The position numbers and the translations under genes are program-made. 34,953 bases of DNA from the NCBI GenBank assembly GCA_905206455.1, contig CAJLHL010000010.1, positions 1 through 34,953 on the forward strand. The letters run 5' to 3'. The DNA comes from an uncultured Eubacteriales bacterium (GTDB lineage: Bacteria; Bacillota; Clostridia; Peptostreptococcales; Anaerovoracaceae). A model generated the notes under the pieces. The model ran no database searches and was not told the origin of the DNA. It worked only from the letters and a program-made list of their open reading frames with translations. Shown piece by piece: positions 1 through 7,431 of the stretch (within the stretch, counting starts at the first letter, position 1; the number at the start of each line of letters is the position of its first letter).

Positions 1-2139
1 CTTTATTCCACAATTATTCTTCCTGTCGTACATTCCGTACGTTTCGTTCTTTACGTGTGCGTCGCACTGGATGATATGCAGATTGATCTTCTTGAAAAAA
101 TTCTCCTGCTGCGTAAAGAGAGAATATGTCTTATCCAGAAATTTCTGCACCACCTCTCCCGCACAGGAACCGGAGGTATCGATAGCGATGACAAAATCCC
201 TGACCTTCCTGACCTCCTTGTACTCCAACGGCTCGATCAGCGGAATATTTCCATAGCGTTCCATTCCGAAAGTATAGTAGACATAGTCGAACTCTTCCGG
301 GTTGATCTGAATATCTTCCCGCATGGTGGCGAATTTTCTCAGGAAAGTAGAGTAATCGTACTTATCGCGATTGATCTTTTTGACGCCCTGCAGCATCGTA
401 TCCGATCTCTCGCCCCATTCTTTGGAAGACGTCTGCAGATCCACCAGAATCCGTTCGCTGAGATCTTTCCATTTGTCCTTCAGTTCTTCCTGCTCTTCGC
501 CGCTGTGCATGTAGGACGGTTCTTTTTCCTCCCCGTCTCCATCCTCTTTGGAAGCTTCCGTAGGGACGGCTTCTTCTTTCGGAATATCGCCCTGAGACGC
601 CTCCTGTTCGCTGTCCGGATTGGCTTCCCCCGAAAGCTGACGGCGTTCCTCATCCTTCTTTTCTCCGCCGTCTCTGCGGTTTGCGCCGCCGGACTCATGC
701 TCCCAAGCGGACTGAGAGCCGTCGCCGCCCCCGCCGGTACCCGCGGAATGCTGTCCCTGCTGTCCGGTACCTTTCGTGTTGTTTCCGCCCTCTCCGAGCG
801 CGCTGTTGTTCTGCTTCTGCTCGCCGGCAAAAGGATCTTCGCCCATAGAGTCGTCTCTCTGACCTTCCTCCGTGCTGCCCTCCAGCGAATCGGCTCCGTT
901 ATTTTTTCCCTCCGGCTTGTGATGATCGTCCTGACCTTCTAAGCCTTCTCCGGTCTGGTCGTTTTTTCTTGAGGTTCCTTCCTCATCTGACTGCTGCGGA
1001 TCGTTTCCGTCCGGCTTTCCGCCTCCGCTGCCCTCTCCGTCGCTGTCGTTTCCGCTTTCCTGTGTATCAGAATCAGGATCGGCAAGATCATCAGGATTCT
1101 CGCGCTCCATCGACTGACCCGGCGTACTGCTGTACTCTTCTTCGTATTCGTCGAAATCATCTCCATTTCCATCGTCTTCGCTCTGTTCTGAGCCTTCCCG
1201 GTCATCGTCTTCGTCTTCTTCTGAATCTTCTCCGCCATCTTCTCCTGCTTCTTCAGAGCCTTCCTGGCCTTCCTCTTCATCTTCTTCATCGGAATCTCCG
1301 CCGCTTTCTCCAGCGTCTTCGCTTTCTTCCTCAGATTCTTCTCCGCTTTCTTCAGAGGTCTCGCTTTCCTGACCTTCTTCCTCATCTGTTCCGTCGTCTT
1401 CCCCATGTTCCTCCTCCTGATTTTCATCTTCCTCATCCCGAGGATCCTCCCGATTCTCCCGTTCACTTTCCGGCGGCTCGTCCTTTTTCGCTTCCTCTTC
1501 CTGACGCCGTTTCAGTTCTTCTGCGATCTGTCTGGCGATCTCCCACCAGACCCGGTGATCGTCCCGGTAAAACAGTTTTCTCCACCGCTCGATATCTTTC
1601 TGCGCGACGGAGCCGGACAGCAGCATCTGATAGACCTGTTCCGCGGTGACGTGACGCATCATCTTTTTGATGCGCGCCACCTCTTCCCTCACTTCATCAC
1701 AGTCGTTTGTAGAAGTCTGCTTCAGATCCAGTTCGTCGATTATCGTCTCCACCGCGATATCCGCCGCCAGATTCCAGTATTCTTCATGAAGATTTTCCGA
1801 GACGAAAGGATGGCGGAAGACACAGTGAAGAACCATATGCAGATAATCCCGGGACAGAGACTGACGATCTTTCATGTAGCTCTCGATCACATACTGACTG
1901 TTGTAGACGATATGCTGTCCCGTAGTGGCGATCCCCCTGATCTTTTCCGAGTTGATATATTCGAACTGGCAGAGCGCCAGATCCAGGAAACGGAGAGAGA
2001 CGAAAAGACCGTTTCGCGTAAGCGTCAGAATCTGCGAAGCGATTCTGTCGGCTTCCGCTCTGACAGCTTCCGCCCGCTCTGCGGCACCGTTTTTCATCTC
2101 CGTCCTGTTCTTTTCGTTGATAATTTTTGCATCAGACAT
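1..2139 (-). CDS. VWA-like metallopeptidase-type protein (DUF2201/COG3864-like), 3' end outside window
   Basis: The frame is open from the ATG at 2139 to the window edge: 713 codons, no stop, C-terminus missing. Residues 1-200 are a mostly helical N-terminal region that reads like the putative metallopeptidase domain of this family (HMVLHCVFRHPF, an HxxxH-type segment, near residue 80). Residues ~205-530 are an extremely acidic, low-complexity Glu/Asp/Ser/Gly linker. The last ~80 visible residues start a von Willebrand A-like fold with the metal-site motif FVIAIDTSGSC. In this family a VWA-like domain normally works with a MoxR-type AAA+ ATPase, probably as a chaperone or cofactor-insertion device; no ATPase is visible in this window. 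The start is set by GGTGAG five bases upstream; in-frame ATGs at 2151 and 2160 have no good ribosome site. It lies downstream of the LRR gene and probably shares its promoter. The family call is strong; the cellular role is unknown. Confidence 0.85.
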   Translation of the reverse strand, partial: MSDAKIINEKNRTEMKNGAAERAEAVRAEADRIASQILTLTRNGLFVSLRFLDLALCQFEYINSEKIRGIATTGQHIVYNSQYVIESYMKDRQSLSRDYLHMVLHCVFRHPFVSENLHEEYWNLAADIAVETIIDELDLKQTSTNDCDEVREEVARIKKMMRHVTAEQVYQMLLSGSVAQKDIERWRKLFYRDDHRVWWEIARQIAEELKRRQEEEAKKDEPPESERENREDPRDEEDENQEEEHGEDDGTDEEEGQESETSEESGEESEEESEDAGESGGDSDEEDEEEGQEGSEEAGEDGGEDSEEDEDDDREGSEQSEDDGNGDDFDEYEEEYSSTPGQSMERENPDDLADPDSDTQESGNDSDGEGSGGGKPDGNDPQQSDEEGTSRKNDQTGEGLEGQDDHHKPEGKNNGADSLEGSTEEGQRDDSMGEDPFAGEQKQNNSALGEGGNNTKGTGQQGQHSAGTGGGGDGSQSAWEHESGGANRRDGGEKKDEERRQLSGEANPDSEQEASQGDIPKEEAVPTEASKEDGDGEEKEPSYMHSGEEQEELKDKWKDLSERILVDLQTSSKEWGERSDTMLQGVKKINRDKYDYSTFLRKFATMREDIQINPEEFDYVYYTFGMERYGNIPLIEPLEYKEVRKVRDFVIAIDTSGSCAGEVVQKFLDKTYSLFTQQENFFKKINLHIIQCDAHVKNETYGMYDRKNNCGIK

Positions 2140-2210
2140 ATTTCTCACCATTTTCCGCATCTTTTAAAACCGGAGCTATAATTCCGCCGCCCGCATCCAT
2201 TCCGCGCGCG

Positions 2211-2233
2211 GCGGAAAATTTTACTTTTTCCGC
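2211..2233 (-). other. Intergenic hairpin between the LRR gene and the VWA-like gene
   Basis: The arms GCGGAAAA and TTTTCCGC (8 bp) surround a 7-nt loop in the 140-nt gap between the two genes. No U-tract follows, so it is not an obvious terminator. It could be an RNA-processing or stability hairpin within one transcript. No separate promoter for the VWA-like gene is recognisable. Confidence 0.35.
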
Positions 2234-2279
2234 AAAGCCGCCGTCCCCTCGGGGTTGAAACAAGACGCAGGAACCCGCA

Positions 2280-3119
2280 TTACAGAGAAAAATCATATCC
2301 CGTATTTTTCCCGATTCTGTGTTTATAATCCAGGAGATATGCGATGCATCCGCCGCCGATACGGCTGGCCGTATGGATATATTCTTCGAGGGCATCCTCT
2401 CTGATACATCCCAGCTCGCCGATGGCGGTGAGCTGATCCACCCGGTCCTGCCGGATAATCTGAGGCACTGCGCCGCTCAGGGCGTTTTCGTAAATCTTTC
2501 TTCGCTCCGGCGAAAGATCTACCGGATTGCGTAGCCTCGATACCGCGATATTATATACGTCATACGCTCCCTTGATCTCAAGAAAAGTCGCGTCGTATTT
2601 ATCCATATAGGCGTCGTGAGGAGCCGTAGCGCTCATCACCCCCCGCAGATACAGCCAGATCGCCGCCTCCTCTTCAGAAGAGACCGCAAAGGACATGTAC
2701 TGCTGCTTCTCCCGGTGCCAGATGACGATCTCTCTCAGTTCTGTACAGTCCCGGAAGGAATTCATCTCGAAACGCTCCAGGCAGTTTCCCATCGTCACTC
2801 GTTTCAGCTTCGAACAGCCCGCGAAACTCAGAGCGCCGATCGTTCTGAGGTCTTTGGACAATACCGCGTCCACCAGATTGCCGCAGCCCCGGAAAGCCGC
2901 GTTTTCGATGACCGTCACCGTATCGGGAAGAACGACTCTCCGCATTTCGTGACAGAACGTAAACGCCCCGTTTCCGATTCCCGTCACCGGCTGACCGTCG
3001 ATGAGAGGCGGTATGCGTATCTCCCGGGACTCTTTGTCCCCGCAGGCCGTAATCACCATGGATTTGCCGTCATAACTCACATTAAAATCAGATTCAGGAG
3101 AATATTCCATCTGTCTCAT
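2280..3119 (-). CDS. Leucine-rich-repeat (LRR_5/BspA-type) protein, cytoplasmic
   Basis: This is a 279-residue protein without signal peptide or membrane segment. Residues ~30-130 form four or so BspA-type repeats, seen as IGNGAFTFCHEMRRVVLP, IENAAFRGCGNL, IGALSFAGCSKL and FEMNSFRDCTEL. Residues ~135-279 are a helical C-terminal region without recognisable motifs. Most LRR_5 proteins of this sort are secreted, so a cytoplasmic version followed by a VWA-like gene suggests a protein-binding adaptor for that system (inference). The start is supported by AGGAGG eight bases upstream and a near-perfect promoter (TTGATA-17-TATAAT) about 35 bases upstream. The downstream VWA-like gene follows after 140 bases on the same strand. 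Confidence 0.8.
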   Translation of the reverse strand: MRQMEYSPESDFNVSYDGKSMVITACGDKESREIRIPPLIDGQPVTGIGNGAFTFCHEMRRVVLPDTVTVIENAAFRGCGNLVDAVLSKDLRTIGALSFAGCSKLKRVTMGNCLERFEMNSFRDCTELREIVIWHREKQQYMSFAVSSEEEAAIWLYLRGVMSATAPHDAYMDKYDATFLEIKGAYDVYNIAVSRLRNPVDLSPERRKIYENALSGAVPQIIRQDRVDQLTAIGELGCIREDALEEYIHTASRIGGGCIAYLLDYKHRIGKNTGYDFSL

Positions 3120-3153
3120 CAGAATGGCCTCCTTTCAAAATTTTCCTTCGTTT

Positions 3154-3182
3154 ATTATACCAATCCGTCACTTTTTTATCAA
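3154..3182 (-). promoter_or_regulatory. Sigma-A-type promoter for the LRR / VWA-like operon
   Basis: On the minus strand, -35 TTGATA (3177-3182) and -10 TATAAT (3154-3159) are separated by exactly 17 bases. Transcription would begin near 3147, giving a short leader that contains the AGGAGG site of the LRR gene. Five of six -35 bases and all -10 bases match the sigma-A consensus. Confidence 0.85.
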
Positions 3183-3233
3183 TGAATTGACGCCAAGTCA
3201 CGGCGATAATCCGGCAAGAACAAAAAACTCCTT

Positions 3234-3692
3234 TCAGTTTTGCAGCGCCGCCAGCATATCCGCCGCATTTTCCGCCGCCTTCACATTTCCGTAAGCTCCC
3301 GTGATCACACCGTTTTCATCGATCAGATACGAGGAGCGCACCGCGGAACGGACGACCTTTCCGCCGTTCTTTTTGTCTTTTAACACATCGTAAAGTTCCA
3401 GTACCTCTCTCTGAGGATCTGACAGAAGAGTAAATCTGAGCCCCTTTTTTTCCGCAAACCGGCTGTGAGATTCCCAGGAATCTTTGCTCACACCGATCAC
3501 TTCCGCTCCCGCCCCGGCAAACTCCGGCAGCAGCTCGTTATATGCGCATGCCTGGGCTGAACAGCCCAAAGTATTGTCCTTGCTGTAAAAATACAACACG
3601 ACCTTTTTGCCGCGGTAGTCCGATAGTCTGACATCGTCTCCCGCCTGATTTTTCAATGAAAAATCAGGCGCTTTCTTTCCGGTTTCCAGCAT
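3234..3692 (-). CDS. bcp: Thioredoxin-dependent thiol peroxidase, Bcp-type peroxiredoxin
   Basis: This 152-residue, single-domain peroxiredoxin reduces hydrogen peroxide and alkyl hydroperoxides in the cytoplasm using thioredoxin. The N-terminus (GKKAPDFSLKNQAGDDVRLSDYRGKKVVLYFY) is typical of the family. The peroxidatic Cys lies in SKDNTLGCSAQAC, and a second Cys five residues later (C..QAC) fits the atypical 2-Cys Bcp mechanism. The usual PxxxTxxC motif starts with Ser instead of Pro; Thr and Cys are kept. The start at 3692 is preferred over the in-frame ATG at 3716 because AGGAGAG lies just before it and the resulting length matches the family. It is about 80 bases downstream of the ABC-F gene on the same strand; no terminator is visible between them. 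Confidence 0.93.
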   Translation of the reverse strand: MLETGKKAPDFSLKNQAGDDVRLSDYRGKKVVLYFYSKDNTLGCSAQACAYNELLPEFAGAGAEVIGVSKDSWESHSRFAEKKGLRFTLLSDPQREVLELYDVLKDKKNGGKVVRSAVRSSYLIDENGVITGAYGNVKAAENAADMLAALQN

Positions 3693-3771
3693 ATTTTTCT
3701 CTCCTATATTTTTCATAAAATAATTTTTTACAAAGCGAATTCAGTACAAAGTGACAGTTAGCAAACACATC

Positions 3772-5253
3772 CTATCTGATCTCCACGGTCTTCGTGGCGA
3801 TATTTTCACAAAAAGCGCTGTCGTGTTCAACAAACAGAAGGGTGGGCCGGTATTTCAGAAGGAGTTCCTCGATCTGCATCCGCGAAATCACGTCGATGAA
3901 ATTCAGCGGCTCGTCCCAGACATACAGATGAGCCCTCTCGCAGAGACTGGCAGTAATCAGAACTTTCTTTTTCTGCCCGCTGCTGAAGTTTTCCATATTC
4001 TGATCAAACTGCTCTCTGGAAAAGCCCATTTTTCTGAGGCCGGATTTCAGCAGAGATTCCTCGATTCCCCGGCTTCGGGCATACTCTCTGAGAGTTCCCT
4101 TCAGAAAATCGCCGCTCTGGGGAACACTGGAAATGATCAGCCGCCGGTTGATCCTCAGTTCGCCGCTGTGAGAGATATCCTCCCCGCAGATCAGTTTTAA
4201 AATACTCGACTTTCCCGATCCGTTTTTGCCTTTGAGCGCGATGCGCTCCCCCTGCCTGACGGAAAAGCTGACACCGGAGCAGACGGCCTGCCCTGTGCCG
4301 TAATCCACGGACACATTCCGTAGCTCTGCCACCGGATCTGAGTGAAAGACGAGAGGAAGAATTTTCAATTCCTTCTGCGATTCTACGTTTTTTAAAAGCT
4401 GCCTCTTTTCTTCCGCCGCTTTTATTTTTCTGTTTTCGATGGATTTTGACCGGCTCATCATCTTGGCCGCTTTATGCCCCACATATCCCTTATCCTGCTT
4501 GAGTCCGGAATTGAGTGTTCCGTTTTTGCTGCTCTCCACCCGATCCGACCATTCCGAAGTCCGCCGGGCGGAATTTTCCAGACGGCGGATGTCCTTTTTC
4601 AGCCGCTCATTTTCCGCAATTTCGGAGTTATCCTGCATCTCTTTGACAGCATACCAGGAAGAAAAATTTCCCTTCTGCACTTCGATATTTTTCTTATTGA
4701 TCGCCAGAATGTGGTCGATACACCCGTCGAGAAAAGCCCTGTCGTGAGAGACGAGGATAAAGCCCTTTTTCTTTTTCAGATAAGAGGCCAGAAGCCTGCG
4801 CCCTTCCTCATCCAGATGATTCGTCGGCTCGTCGATGAGCAGAAAGAGATTTTCTCGAAGAAACAGCGCCGTCAGCAGAATCTTCGTCTGTTCTCCGAAA
4901 GAAAGCTGGGCAAATGGCCGATAAAGCGCCTCCTCCGCGCCGAGAACTGAAAGTTCCCTGTGAATTCGCCAGTCCTCCGCCGCCGGAGCAATTTCCCGTA
5001 TCACATCCACAGCAAAGTCCTCCGGATTTTGTACGCTGTATGGAAAATACTCAAAATCCACACTGGCGTCGATAGATCCGCTGTATTGCATCTGCCCCGT
5101 CAGCAGTTTCAGAAACGTCGTCTTTCCCCGGCCGTTTCTTCCGGTAAACCCCAGTTTCCAGTCAGTATCCATCTGAAAATTCACATTTTCAAAAACGTTC
5201 TCGTAACTTCCTTCATACCCGAAAGTCAGGTTTTTTACTCGTATCATTGACAT
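3772..5253 (-). CDS. ABC-F ATPase, Lsa/CplR-like ribosome-protection type
   Basis: This is a 493-residue soluble protein with two ABC ATPase domains and no membrane segments. Domain 1 has Walker A GRNGRGKTT (~38-46), signature LSFGEQ (~117) and Walker B LLIDEPTNHLD (~138). The charged linker is at ~205-300. Domain 2 has Walker A GKNGSGKSS (~342-350), signature FSSGQ, and the divergent Walker B WDEPLNFID typical of the Lsa/Vga group. Family members bind the ribosomal E site and dislodge lincosamides, streptogramin A and pleuromutilins. Length matches Lsa (about 495). The ATG at 5253 is chosen because GGGGCGG stands just upstream; an upstream in-frame extension to 5292 runs into the terminator region. 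No promoter is visible between the start and the terminator 55 bases upstream, which suggests control by read-through. Drug specificity cannot be read from sequence. Confidence 0.9.
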   Translation of the reverse strand: MSMIRVKNLTFGYEGSYENVFENVNFQMDTDWKLGFTGRNGRGKTTFLKLLTGQMQYSGSIDASVDFEYFPYSVQNPEDFAVDVIREIAPAAEDWRIHRELSVLGAEEALYRPFAQLSFGEQTKILLTALFLRENLFLLIDEPTNHLDEEGRRLLASYLKKKKGFILVSHDRAFLDGCIDHILAINKKNIEVQKGNFSSWYAVKEMQDNSEIAENERLKKDIRRLENSARRTSEWSDRVESSKNGTLNSGLKQDKGYVGHKAAKMMSRSKSIENRKIKAAEEKRQLLKNVESQKELKILPLVFHSDPVAELRNVSVDYGTGQAVCSGVSFSVRQGERIALKGKNGSGKSSILKLICGEDISHSGELRINRRLIISSVPQSGDFLKGTLREYARSRGIEESLLKSGLRKMGFSREQFDQNMENFSSGQKKKVLITASLCERAHLYVWDEPLNFIDVISRMQIEELLLKYRPTLLFVEHDSAFCENIATKTVEIR

Positions 5254-5293
5254 ATTTATCCGCCCCTTTCGCAACCGCCCGGCTTCCTGCACC

Positions 5294-5336
5294 GCAAAAA
5301 TAACAAAAGCCGCAGGGAAGTCTCATCCCTGCGGCT
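5294..5336 (-). terminator. Rho-independent terminator / possible attenuator before the ABC-F gene
   Basis: A perfect 11-bp stem (AGCCGCAGGGA / TCCCTGCGGCT, 5308-5336) with a 7-nt loop is followed on the minus strand by TTTTGTTATTTTTG. It ends ~40 bases before the ABC-F start. It overlaps the stop codon of the UGA-interrupted frame upstream. It may simply end that transcript, or gate expression of the ABC-F gene as terminators do upstream of several antibiotic-induced ABC-F genes. Confidence 0.85.
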
Positions 5337-5655
5337 CAAAAGCGCTTTTCACCGGAGAATATTTCCCGACTTTCGCCGTATAATCGGCATCCCTCGCGGT
5401 TACAGCGAAATGCGCGGTGCCGGAGCGGAAAATCGAATCGCCGGATTCGATCTGAAAAACCGGAAATAAACTGCCTGCGAAATGTGCGAAGAGCGGCAAA
5501 AAACAGCTTCCCTGCTCATCTACAAAACAGAAAAGCGGCGCGCCGGCGTCTCACCCGGATCTCTCCCCGTAAAACGAAGCTCTGCGGAATTTTAAATCAC
5601 CGAAACCTCTGACAATTTCTCCGGTCAGAATGGGGAAGCGATTTTTCCGCAGCAT
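5323..5655 (-). pseudogene. Reading frame interrupted by one in-frame UGA (codon 35), unknown family
   Basis: From ATG 5655, preceded by GGAGG with a 4-base gap, the frame runs 34 codons to a TGA at 5551-5553, then stays open for 75 more codons to a TGA at 5323-5325 inside the terminator hairpin. The downstream part reads as ordinary protein (for example FCFVDEQGSCFLPLFAHF and GTAHFAVTARDADYTAKVGK) with codon choice like its neighbours, and has no ATG or GTG start of its own. Either a nonsense mutation has broken a ~110-residue gene, or the UGA is read through (selenocysteine is possible but I found no convincing SECIS at the usual distance or CxxU-type motif), or the frame is accidental. I do not recognise the family. 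Confidence 0.4.
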
Positions 5656-5674
5656 GAACCCTCCGTTTTATACA

Positions 5675-5687
5675 GCAGTCAGACTGC
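5675..5687. repeat. Perfect 13-bp palindrome upstream of the interrupted frame
   Basis: GCAGTC-A-GACTGC is a perfect dyad 20-30 bases upstream of ATG 5655. It could be a regulator-binding site or a small RNA hairpin. No known operator is matched. Confidence 0.35.
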
Positions 5688-5715
5688 GCGTTCTTTTCCG
5701 TTCTGTAAATAGTAA

Positions 5716-5748
5716 TTAGCAAGTGAAGCTGAACATCATCTCTCCTCT
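5716..5748 (-). promoter_or_regulatory. Candidate upstream ORF (leader peptide) with ribosome binding site
   Basis: GAGGAGA is followed by ATG ATG and then codons for Phe-Ser-Phe-Thr-Cys and a TAA stop. Starting at the second ATG gives a six-residue peptide with a 5-base spacing from the ribosome site. It lies ~460 bases upstream of the ABC-F gene, with the terminator between them. Tiny upstream ORFs are how many ribosome-targeting-antibiotic resistance genes sense a stalled ribosome. The long distance and the intervening frame make direct control of the ABC-F gene uncertain. Confidence 0.35.
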
Positions 5749-5766
5749 TATACAATCGTTTTCATA

Positions 5767-6033
5767 TTATTTTTCCGGCGCCGGAGTTATTCCCGCAAGC
5801 CGCTCAAGACCGCGGTTCTGTGCCGAAAGATCGAACGATCGGCAGACTCCGCATAACCGGTAAACCACAGGTAGAATAACATTCAAAAGGACCTGCGTCA
5901 ACAGCCGGGCCGAAATCGGAAAAGGAATTTTTCGCGAAAACCGCAGTTCCGGGAAGGAACCGCCGCAGACTCTCGCAGCTTCAGAAAAACTGAAATTTCT
6001 GAGAATCATGACATAATCCGGAGGAGCAGACAT
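5767..6033 (-). CDS. Small hypothetical protein (88 aa)
   Basis: No family is recognised. The 88-residue product has a moderately hydrophobic middle segment (ARLLTQVLLNVILPVVYRLCGVC, about residues 42-64) that could be one membrane helix, and three Cys. The main support is position and translation signals: it starts 16 bases after the end of the LysM-GH18 gene on the same strand, with AGGAGG and a 7-base gap to the ATG. Nothing overlaps it on the other strand that is more convincing. It may be a co-transcribed spore-associated small protein, but that is inference. Confidence 0.45.
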   Translation of the reverse strand: MSAPPDYVMILRNFSFSEAARVCGGSFPELRFSRKIPFPISARLLTQVLLNVILPVVYRLCGVCRSFDLSAQNRGLERLAGITPAPEK

Positions 6034-6049
6034 GCCGCCCCTCCTCGTC

Positions 6050-7204
6050 TCACATTGACGAACCTTCGATGTGAAAGGTCTCCGCCGCCAGGATCCAGTT
6101 CGCCCGAAAGAGCCGCATCAGCTGCCAGTACCCCGCCCCCAGCAGACCGAACTCTTCGATCAGAGCAAATTTGGAGGAAATGCTCCTCACATCTTCAAAC
6201 CAGACTTCGTGAGTCACGCCGTCTTCCACGTAAAAATAGTAAGGAGCCTGAGCGGTTTCGTCAAAATAAATTTCCGCGCCCTTTTCCACCGCCTGCTGCA
6301 CAGCCTCGATGTTTCCGATGGTCCGGGCCCGGGGAGCCCCTTCTGTAAACGGCAGCGTCCAGTCATACCCGTAATTTGGAATTCCCAGATTGATCTTGGC
6401 CGGATCGATCCTCGAGACAGCATATTCCACCACGCGGCGCACCTGATCCACAGGAGCCACCGCCATCGGAGGACTGTAGGCGTGGCCCCATTCATAGGTC
6501 ATCAGAAGCACGCTGTCCGCTGCGGCGCCCAGTCCGGCGTAATCTTTTCCCTCATAGAGAAGTCCCGGCTGATCGTCCGACGTCTTCGGAGCCAGCGCCA
6601 CAGAAACCGTACGTCCGGACTCATTCATTCGCCCCCGGAGCTCCGCGACGAAAGCGGTGAACAGATCCCGATCCGAGGCTATAATATACTCGAAATCCAC
6701 GTCTACACCGGCAAACTGTTTCTGCACTACAGTATTCAGAAGATTTTGAATCAGATTTTCTCTGGCCGGCGGATTGTGAAGCAGCGACGTAATCAGCAGA
6801 TTGTTAAACCGGCCTTCCGTATCAAAAGGCGTCAGTGTCAGGATCGGCCGGACACCTCTGTCCAAAGCCCGCTGAATCATTCTGGTGTCATCTATCTGCG
6901 GAGCCACCAGCGTACCGTCGGCCCGGAATCCGTAAGAAAATACATAGATTGACGTGAGATAATTCAGCGTCTCTGCGAGGGTCGCTTCATCGATAAAAGG
7001 ATACGCATAACCTCCCATGACGGCCGCTCTCCCGTCGGCATCTGCGGATCCCCCTTCCAGAGGCGGCAGCAAAAGCGCCTGCCCCGGCGCCAGCAGATAA
7101 GGATAGGCGATCTGATTGATATAGACGAGTTCCTCTTCCGCCGCTCCTGTCACCGCCGCGATACTGCTGACAGTATCTCCCGGATTTACAATGTATATAT
7201 TCAT
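6050..7204 (-). CDS. LysM domain plus glycoside hydrolase 18 protein, spore cortex-lytic/coat type (SleL/YaaH-like)
   Basis: The 384-residue protein has one N-terminal LysM repeat (residues ~2-48: YIVNPGDTVSSIA...LLAPGQALLLPP) that binds peptidoglycan, then a GH18 barrel (~62-375). The catalytic signature is FAGVDVDFEY, with Asp168, Asp170 and the acid Glu172; the first Asp of the chitinase DxxDxDxE motif is absent, as in other SleL/YaaH proteins. These act as N-acetylglucosaminidases on spore cortex peptidoglycan and are placed in the spore coat without a signal peptide; none is seen here. The ATG at 7204 is preferred because GGGGTGG is just upstream and LysM then starts at residue 2. The family evidence makes the organism very likely spore-forming. 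The function in germination is from family knowledge. Confidence 0.9.
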   Translation of the reverse strand: MNIYIVNPGDTVSSIAAVTGAAEEELVYINQIAYPYLLAPGQALLLPPLEGGSADADGRAAVMGGYAYPFIDEATLAETLNYLTSIYVFSYGFRADGTLVAPQIDDTRMIQRALDRGVRPILTLTPFDTEGRFNNLLITSLLHNPPARENLIQNLLNTVVQKQFAGVDVDFEYIIASDRDLFTAFVAELRGRMNESGRTVSVALAPKTSDDQPGLLYEGKDYAGLGAAADSVLLMTYEWGHAYSPPMAVAPVDQVRRVVEYAVSRIDPAKINLGIPNYGYDWTLPFTEGAPRARTIGNIEAVQQAVEKGAEIYFDETAQAPYYFYVEDGVTHEVWFEDVRSISSKFALIEEFGLLGAGYWQLMRLFRANWILAAETFHIEGSSM

Positions 7205-7431
7205 AATCCACCCCATTTCTTGCACACCTGATATTGTCCTTTCACCGAAATTTTCAGCCCGCGGATTTACGGGCCGGCAGAAAGGCAGATTGACACGGAT
7301 TTACACGGGAGATGACGAATCCCGCAGAAACTCGGAAACACTGTCCGCCTCCTTGCCTGAGCGGTGGACATCAGCACTATGTTATGAATATATGCCGCTT
7401 CTGCGCGCCGCAGACCTGTGAACTCTTATCT

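Noticed and set aside
55..942. Long plus-strand reading frames opposite the VWA-like gene (also 969-1649 and 1405-2181)
   Set aside because: They are antisense to a better-supported gene; their Leu/Phe/Arg-rich composition mirrors the acidic linker read backwards, and they lack ribosome sites.
5323..5655. Calling the UGA at 5551 selenocysteine outright
   Set aside because: The nearest stem-loop has its GGAAG loop ~39 bases downstream, beyond the usual range, and there is no adjacent Cys motif; kept only as one possibility.
7226..7431. Sporulation sigma-K-like promoter (CATAACATA near 7380) for the LysM-GH18 gene
   Set aside because: The -10 pattern fits loosely, but no -35 supports it and it is ~180 bases from the start; too weak to list.
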